From positions 1-29,047 of IMG/VR virus record IMGVR_UViG_3300035701_000205: a stretch of 29,047 bases of DNA; one strand, 5' to 3'. This document shows, in pieces, positions 29,011 through 29,047 of the stretch. Positions within the stretch are counted from its first letter, which is position 1. Each line of letters opens with the position of its first letter. Made by a program: the position numbers and the translations under genes. The notes under the pieces were generated by a model. That model made no database searches. It was not told the DNA's origin and was given only the letters and a program-made list of their open reading frames with translations. This DNA comes from a virus.

Positions 29011-29047
29011 TCAGTGTTAGTCCGTGTTTTAGTCAGTGGAAGTCAGT
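29007..29047 (+). repeat. GTCAGTG-family repeat at the right edge
   Basis: The sequence TAGTCAGTGTTAGTCCGTG continues TTTTAGTCAGTGGAAGTCAG to the end of the window, beginning at the stop codon of the gp10-like gene. It is the third copy of this family in the rightward operon. Confidence 0.7.

Larger units (their letters stand above)
105..29047. mobile_element. Mu-like transposable prophage (left end present, right end outside window)
   Basis: The region holds a MuA-like DDE transposase, MuB-like ATPase, Gam, GemA, DUF3486 small terminase, gp28-type large terminase, portal-MuF, HK97 protease and capsid, connector and gp10-like genes. This is the gene set of transposable phages with an HK97-type head. 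The left boundary is placed at base 105 because the host NPCBM frame breaks there and the sequence from there starts with TG, as Mu-family ends do. Head genes are still running at the right edge, so the tail tube, tape measure and right end are missing. All recognised phage genes look intact, so the prophage may be functional or recently inserted. Confidence 0.85.

Noticed and set aside
1-29047. tRNA or rRNA genes
   Set aside because: I saw no cloverleaf-like or rRNA-like sequence by eye. A dedicated tRNA search was not possible here.

Overview
The window reads as most of a Mu-like transposable prophage sitting in a planctomycete (probably Phycisphaerae-type) chromosome. The first ~104 bases are the tail of a host gene encoding an NPCBM (carbohydrate-binding) domain. 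That reading frame runs into unrelated DNA at about base 105, where a TG-initiated end and two copies of ATGGGACTAA, 20 bases apart, suggest the left end of the element. The right end is not in the window. The host assignment rests on the NPCBM domain, on a dockerin-like segment typical of Phycisphaerae secreted proteins (DLNFDGTVNFADFAIF), and on dispersed short repeats of the kind I associate with such genomes. It is inference, not proof.

Layout. From a divergent control region at about 11.71-11.86 kb, one long set of genes runs leftward to base 249. In order these are a small putative DNA-binding protein, two small proteins, a membrane-anchored lytic transglycosylase-like protein, a SEC-C protein, two small proteins (one Cys-rich), the MuA-like DDE transposase, the MuB-like AAA ATPase, a 54-aa Cys/His peptide, a GemA (Mu gp16)-like protein, a Mu Gam-like protein, a winged-helix-like protein and an unknown. 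A block of tail-fibre or adhesin-like genes and a Cys-rich protein ending in CPKGKW finish the block next to the left end. Most of these genes overlap or abut.

Rightward from the control region come a candidate repressor, two tiny membrane peptides, a HerA/FtsK-type ATPase with a C-terminal winged helix, a lipoprotein with a coiled coil (spanin-like), a zinc-ribbon peptide, two proteins at the Mu gp25/gp26 positions, small terminase (DUF3486), large terminase, an HK97-type portal fused to a MuF-like domain, prohead protease, HK97 major capsid protein, a small head protein and a glycosyltransferase-like protein. These are followed by a coiled-coil protein, a secreted dockerin-like protein, three tail or adhesin proteins (one with a LamG-like domain), a fibre with three exact-length 237-bp repeats, a head-tail connector with an added N-terminal domain, and an HK97 gp10-like protein. 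So the element combines Mu-type transposition and packaging initiation with an HK97-type head. The tail type cannot be read because the tail genes lie beyond the window.

The most unusual property is that several families of short host-type dispersed repeats (AATCCGTG, GTCAGTG, CCTGCCCTGCG...GCGAAGTAGGG, TTCTGCC, CCATCGTC) fill almost every intergenic gap of the phage. They also lie in frame inside genes: the transposase C-terminus, transglycosylase linker and C-terminus, lipoprotein signal peptide and portal linker. One appears to supply the GTG start codon of the HerA-like gene. The transposase also carries a tandem duplication between its second Asp and its Glu.
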